The notes beneath the pieces were generated by a model. It was not told where the DNA came from. It searched no databases and was given only the letters and a program-made list of their open reading frames with translations. Below are positions 60,640 through 64,000 of a stretch of DNA of 64,000 bases, piece by piece. A program made the position numbers and the translations under genes. The stretch is from Marinomonas sp. IMCC 4694 (GTDB taxonomy: Bacteria > Pseudomonadota > Gammaproteobacteria > Pseudomonadales > Marinomonadaceae). Location: assembly GCF_008122525.1 (NCBI RefSeq), contig NZ_VSRV01000001.1, forward strand, positions 62,001-126,000, written 5' to 3'. Positions within the stretch are counted from its first letter, which is position 1. Each line of letters starts with the position of its first letter.

Positions 60640-62625
60640 TTATTTCAGTTTGTTCAAGCGGTTCGCAATCGCGTCAATTTCTTGGCTCATGCGGCTCAAT
60701 TGGCTGGAGTCACTGGCGTTGCTGCCGGTCAAGTCTTGTAAGCGAGAGACGAAATGACTCAAGTCTTGTGACACTTTTTGTTGCTCGCCCGCCGCGACGG
60801 ATATTTGTGTCGCCTGATCCGTAATTTGCGAAAAGGCACTGACAACTTGCTGCAAGTGCGCGGCCGTCGCTTCCGCGGTGCTGACCGCGCGTTCTGTTTC
60901 GCTGTGGCCCAGTTCCATTGAGCTGACCGACTCCTTCGAGGCGACTTGCAAGCGGCCCAGTACTTGTTCAATTTCTACCGCAGAACTTTCACTTTTTGCC
61001 GCCAGATTACGTACTTCGTCGGCCACCACCGCAAAGCCGCGTCCTGTTTCTCCGGCCCGAGCGGCTTCAATCGCGGCGTTGAGCGCCAACAAGTTCGTTT
61101 GCTCGGCAATATCTCGAATCACGCTGAGCATGCCATTGGCTTGGCGGCTGTCTTCGTCGAGCTGGAGAATATTGGTTTGTGCTTTGGTCATGGCTTGCGT
61201 CAATGAACGCATGGTGTCGATGACGGTGTTCATTTCTTTGCCGCTTTTGCGCACATCTGTGTGAATGCGTTCGACGGTGTGTTTCGTTTCGTTTGCGTAC
61301 ATGGCCACGTTGTGCGAGGTGGCGCCCAGCTCTTCTGTCGCGGCGGCTAACGTCGCGTTTTCGTCGCTTAGGCTGTTTGCTTTGCTTAGGAAATCGTGGC
61401 TAAAAGTATTTAAACGACCGGCATCGTTCACCAGATTGGCCGATTCGATGTGGATTTGATCGAGCAAGTTTTTTAGCTTGTTGCCGTACGCGTTAACCGC
61501 TTGGCGCAAATCGCCCAGCTCGTTGGCTTTGTCAATGTCTAAGGTTTGTGTGCTGTTGCCATCGGCCAGCTCTTGAATTTGTACCGTGGTTTGATTGATC
61601 TTGTTGAGCAAGCTGCGAAAGAAGGACGCAGCGATCAGGCCAACAACCAGTAACAAAGCCCCAATGACCAACATGAGAAACCAGCCCATGCTTTGCGCGA
61701 TCTCGGTCATGCGCTCTTTCGGTACGACTAAGCCAATGGTCCAGCCGGTTTGTGAATGTTTGAAGATATCTACGTAGGCTGCGCCGCCTAAAATATCATC
61801 GTGGGCTAATGAGACCACTTGGCTTTGGCCACGCATGTTATTCAATGCCGGCTTTAGCCAAGGCAGCTGGTTGCCAAGCTCTACCGCGGTCAACATGCTG
61901 GCGTCACTTTTCACCAAATTGGCTTTGCCTTTCGGGAAGCTAAGAACTTGGCCCGTTTGATCGATTGCAAAAACGTAGCCTTGGCTTTGTGCGCCATATA
62001 ATTCCAGCGCAGTGGTGATGCCGTCAAGCATCATGTCCACGGTGGCAACGCCTTTAAACACGTTGCCTTCTTTCATCGCAATGGTGCAGGTGACCATGGG
62101 AATATTTGTCACGGGATCAATGTAGGCTTCAGACCAGACGCAACGTTTTACCGAGGCGGTTTTGCCTGCGGTGTACCAACTTTCATTGTGATAACCAGAC
62201 CCAGCCGGGTCGTTATAATCATCAAGGTAGCTCATGTTGGCGCCTTCGCGGCCCCAAAAAAAGCTACGACGATCCGTTCCCTTAGTAAACGCCGAAGGCT
62301 CTGGCCAGATGCCACCGCCTGCGATGCTTTTATCGTCATGGTTATTAATGATGCTCGGGAAGACCTTTTTGAACAGAACATCGTCTTTAGGGAGTTGTGA
62401 GGTCGCTAGCGCCAGGGTACTGGTCAGCAACTGGATTTTGTCCAGTTTGGCGCTCAATAACTCGTTCAAGCCTTTTTGATTTACCGAGATTTGTCTTTGA
62501 CGTTCAGCGGTAAGGTCCGGTTTTACTTTTGTTTCAATGACCAGAAAAATGCTGGCAAGAGCCAGTAACAGTATGACGATTAACCCAATATTGATTTGTT
62601 GTTGGATTTTAATCGATGATTTCAT
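60640..62625 (-). CDS. Methyl-accepting chemotaxis protein with dCache sensor
   Basis: This is a receptor of about 661 residues with membrane helix 1 (about 12-30), a periplasmic dCache_1 ligand domain (about 40-315: GGGIWPEPSAF, SGYHNESWYTAGK, CVWSEAYIDPVTNIPMVTCTIAM, FAIDQTGQVLSFP), membrane helix 2 (about 320-342), HAMP, and the signalling hairpin IAEQTNLLALNAAIEAARAGETGRGFAVVADEVRNLA. The sensor type often binds amino acids or amines, but the ligand is not deducible. ATG 62625 has GAGG six bases upstream; the frame extends to 62682. Confidence 0.94.
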   Translation of the reverse strand: MKSSIKIQQQINIGLIVILLLALASIFLVIETKVKPDLTAERQRQISVNQKGLNELLSAKLDKIQLLTSTLALATSQLPKDDVLFKKVFPSIINNHDDKSIAGGGIWPEPSAFTKGTDRRSFFWGREGANMSYLDDYNDPAGSGYHNESWYTAGKTASVKRCVWSEAYIDPVTNIPMVTCTIAMKEGNVFKGVATVDMMLDGITTALELYGAQSQGYVFAIDQTGQVLSFPKGKANLVKSDASMLTAVELGNQLPWLKPALNNMRGQSQVVSLAHDDILGGAAYVDIFKHSQTGWTIGLVVPKERMTEIAQSMGWFLMLVIGALLLVVGLIAASFFRSLLNKINQTTVQIQELADGNSTQTLDIDKANELGDLRQAVNAYGNKLKNLLDQIHIESANLVNDAGRLNTFSHDFLSKANSLSDENATLAAATEELGATSHNVAMYANETKHTVERIHTDVRKSGKEMNTVIDTMRSLTQAMTKAQTNILQLDEDSRQANGMLSVIRDIAEQTNLLALNAAIEAARAGETGRGFAVVADEVRNLAAKSESSAVEIEQVLGRLQVASKESVSSMELGHSETERAVSTAEATAAHLQQVVSAFSQITDQATQISVAAGEQQKVSQDLSHFVSRLQDLTGSNASDSSQLSRMSQEIDAIANRLNKLK

Positions 62626-62903
62626 AATAACCTCGGTGTTTGACAGCTGGTTTTGGCAACATGGTGAATGAAATAAGACCACCGCGTTAAACCGTTTTAA
62701 CGACTAGCCTAGTGCAAGCGCATTGCGTAACGGCCGATAAATCAGGGCTCCGCCATAGCAACCATAGCTGTGTATGATCGCACAGAATCGCCTTATTAAT
62801 ACAGCATAAATAGGGGCGGTGGCAGAGTAAAAAATCCCTATGATGTATGGCTATCCAACGGCGTGCGCGCTAGCATGTGGGACATTTTTTTGGGGGCCTT
62901 GCC

Positions 62904-64000
62904 ATGTTTCAACTCATCCTTTTAAGTCATCAACAACACACTGATGTCGGTAATTTTTCTCTTTCTGCGGAGTTAATGGGCTTGCCGAAAGACATTCCGA
63001 TCAGCATTCAACAAACCTGTCTCATGGGCGGCAAGCAAACAGGCTCGCGTTTAATCACGTTAACCGTAGGAAATTCTGTGGTGCGTGTGGTGCCAACCCG
63101 CGGTATGGCGGTGTTAGATGTGGTGAGAGCTACCGCATCGGGCAAGCCTGTGCGATTTGGTTGGGATTCGCCAGTAAAAGACATTGTGCATCCGAGCTTC
63201 ATTCATCAAGAAGCCTCCGGTGGCATCGGTTGGCTCGATGGGTTCAATGAAATGGTGGTGCGTTGTGGCTACCAATGGGCGGGGCATCCAGGACAGGACG
63301 GCGACGAGTTTTTAACCTTGCACGGGCGCATTCAAAATACCCCCGCTGACGAGGTGATTTTAGAGGTCGAGCAAGCGCCGCCGTACCGGGTCACTTTGCG
63401 TGGCCGAGTGGATGAAAAACGTTTTAAATTCACTAACTTTGAATTGCACACCGCGCTGTCACTGACGCCAGATGAGCCTTATTTGTACATGAAAGACACC
63501 TTAATCAACAAGGGCAGTTACCCACGTGAATACCAAGCCATTTACCACAATAATTTTGGCCAACCGATTTTAGACAGTGGCGCTCAGCTGCATGTACCTG
63601 TTGCCGAATTGTCGCCTTTTAACGACTACGCCGCGGATGGGTTGAGCGATTGGAACCAGATGCCGGCCCCCACTCAAGACTTTGACGAAAGGGTGTTTAA
63701 CGTTCGTCCTTTAAGCGACGAAAAGGGGTTCTCTTATGCGTTGTTGCACAATGCCAACGCAAGCTGTGGTATAGAAGTGAGTTACCAAACCGACACCTTA
63801 CCCGTGCTCACTATTTGGAAAAACACCGACACGGTAGAGCAAGGCTATGTGATCGGGATCGAACCGGGTACCAGCTTTGCTTACAATCGATCTTATCAGC
63901 GCGATTTAGGCTTGGTTCCTACCATAGGCGCGGGGGAATCAAAACGCTTTGAAGTGCGATTTGGTCTGCTAACTGAACCACATCAAGTGGCCGATAGCGT
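62904..64000 (+). CDS. DUF4432 family aldose-1-epimerase-like protein (partial)
   Basis: I read this frame by hand from the ATG at 62904; it is open to the right edge, so the last residues are missing. The galactose-mutarotase-like fold of DUF4432 is shown by VPTRGMAVLDVV, GFNEMVVRCGYQWAGHPGQDG, LTLHGRIQNTPA, YLYMKDTLINKGSYPREYQAIYHNNFG and the C-terminal GIEPGTSF block. Members isomerise sugars or sugar derivatives in catabolic clusters; the substrate here is unknown. GGGGGCC upstream is a weak ribosome site. Confidence 0.85.
   Translation, partial: MFQLILLSHQQHTDVGNFSLSAELMGLPKDIPISIQQTCLMGGKQTGSRLITLTVGNSVVRVVPTRGMAVLDVVRATASGKPVRFGWDSPVKDIVHPSFIHQEASGGIGWLDGFNEMVVRCGYQWAGHPGQDGDEFLTLHGRIQNTPADEVILEVEQAPPYRVTLRGRVDEKRFKFTNFELHTALSLTPDEPYLYMKDTLINKGSYPREYQAIYHNNFGQPILDSGAQLHVPVAELSPFNDYAADGLSDWNQMPAPTQDFDERVFNVRPLSDEKGFSYALLHNANASCGIEVSYQTDTLPVLTIWKNTDTVEQGYVIGIEPGTSFAYNRSYQRDLGLVPTIGAGESKRFEVRFGLLTEPHQVADS

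Overview
The window looks like chromosome of a marine gammaproteobacterium, most probably an Oceanospirillales member such as Marinomonas. This is inferred from the protein sequences and the gene mix (hemF-aroE, a PdhR-like regulator beside an FAD/Fe-S D-lactate dehydrogenase, a cyoABCDE operon, a DcaP-type porin, dppABCDF); no marker rRNA or tRNA is present to prove it. Most of the window is ordinary core or metabolic DNA of moderate GC. AT-richer accessory patches occur at about 9.3-11.35 kb, 37.7-40.4 kb and 54.3-56.8 kb.

Layout. 0-5.2 kb: the start of a dihydrodipicolinate-synthase-family gene (cut by the window edge), lpxM, hemF, aroE and a GNAT/FemAB-like acyltransferase. 5.2-6.0 kb: a DUF4258/HTH toxin-antitoxin pair with a perfect palindromic operator. 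6.1-9.2 kb: a nitric-oxide detoxification unit, hmp divergent from norR, with three NorR-type sites and a sigma54 promoter readable in the DNA. 9.3-11.4 kb: a two-gene Septu (PtuA ATPase + PtuB HNH) defence system lying between norR and a truncated-haemoglobin operon. 12.2-22.4 kb: a DnaA-box cluster, dinF-type MATE exporter, a second AroE-like enzyme ending in a DNA minisatellite, a PdhR/LldR-type regulator with two operators in front of D-lactate dehydrogenase, a TSUP exporter, DUF2798, and a divergent flavoprotein/MocR pair.

22.8-29.9 kb: cytochrome bo3 oxidase (cyoABCDE) followed by copper-handling genes (sco, an unknown periplasmic protein, PCu(A)C) and a convergent TlpA-like thioredoxin. 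30.1-37.3 kb: a tannase-family esterase, a marR-emrA-emrB drug exporter operon, a gamma-glutamylcyclotransferase-like gene with rsmC, and a DUF1456 gene. 37.5-41.3 kb: a DcaP-like porin broken by an IS3-family element that is itself broken by a second IS. Both insertion junctions can be read, and removing the elements restores both reading frames. 41.4-48.4 kb: an AraC regulator and a dipeptide ABC transporter operon transcribed dppA-B-C-D-F on the minus strand.

48.4-57 kb: a 19-bp tandem repeat, an AraC regulator divergent from a cupin / Tat-exported hydrolase / MFS / cyclophilin-like cluster, a truncated metallo-beta-lactamase-fold gene, and a two-gene islet of unrecognised secreted and membrane proteins. 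This islet is the least explained part of the window. 57-64 kb: a beta-hydroxyacid dehydrogenase, coniferyl-aldehyde-dehydrogenase-type ALDH, a small lipoprotein, a dCache chemoreceptor and a DUF4432 sugar-epimerase-like gene running off the right edge.
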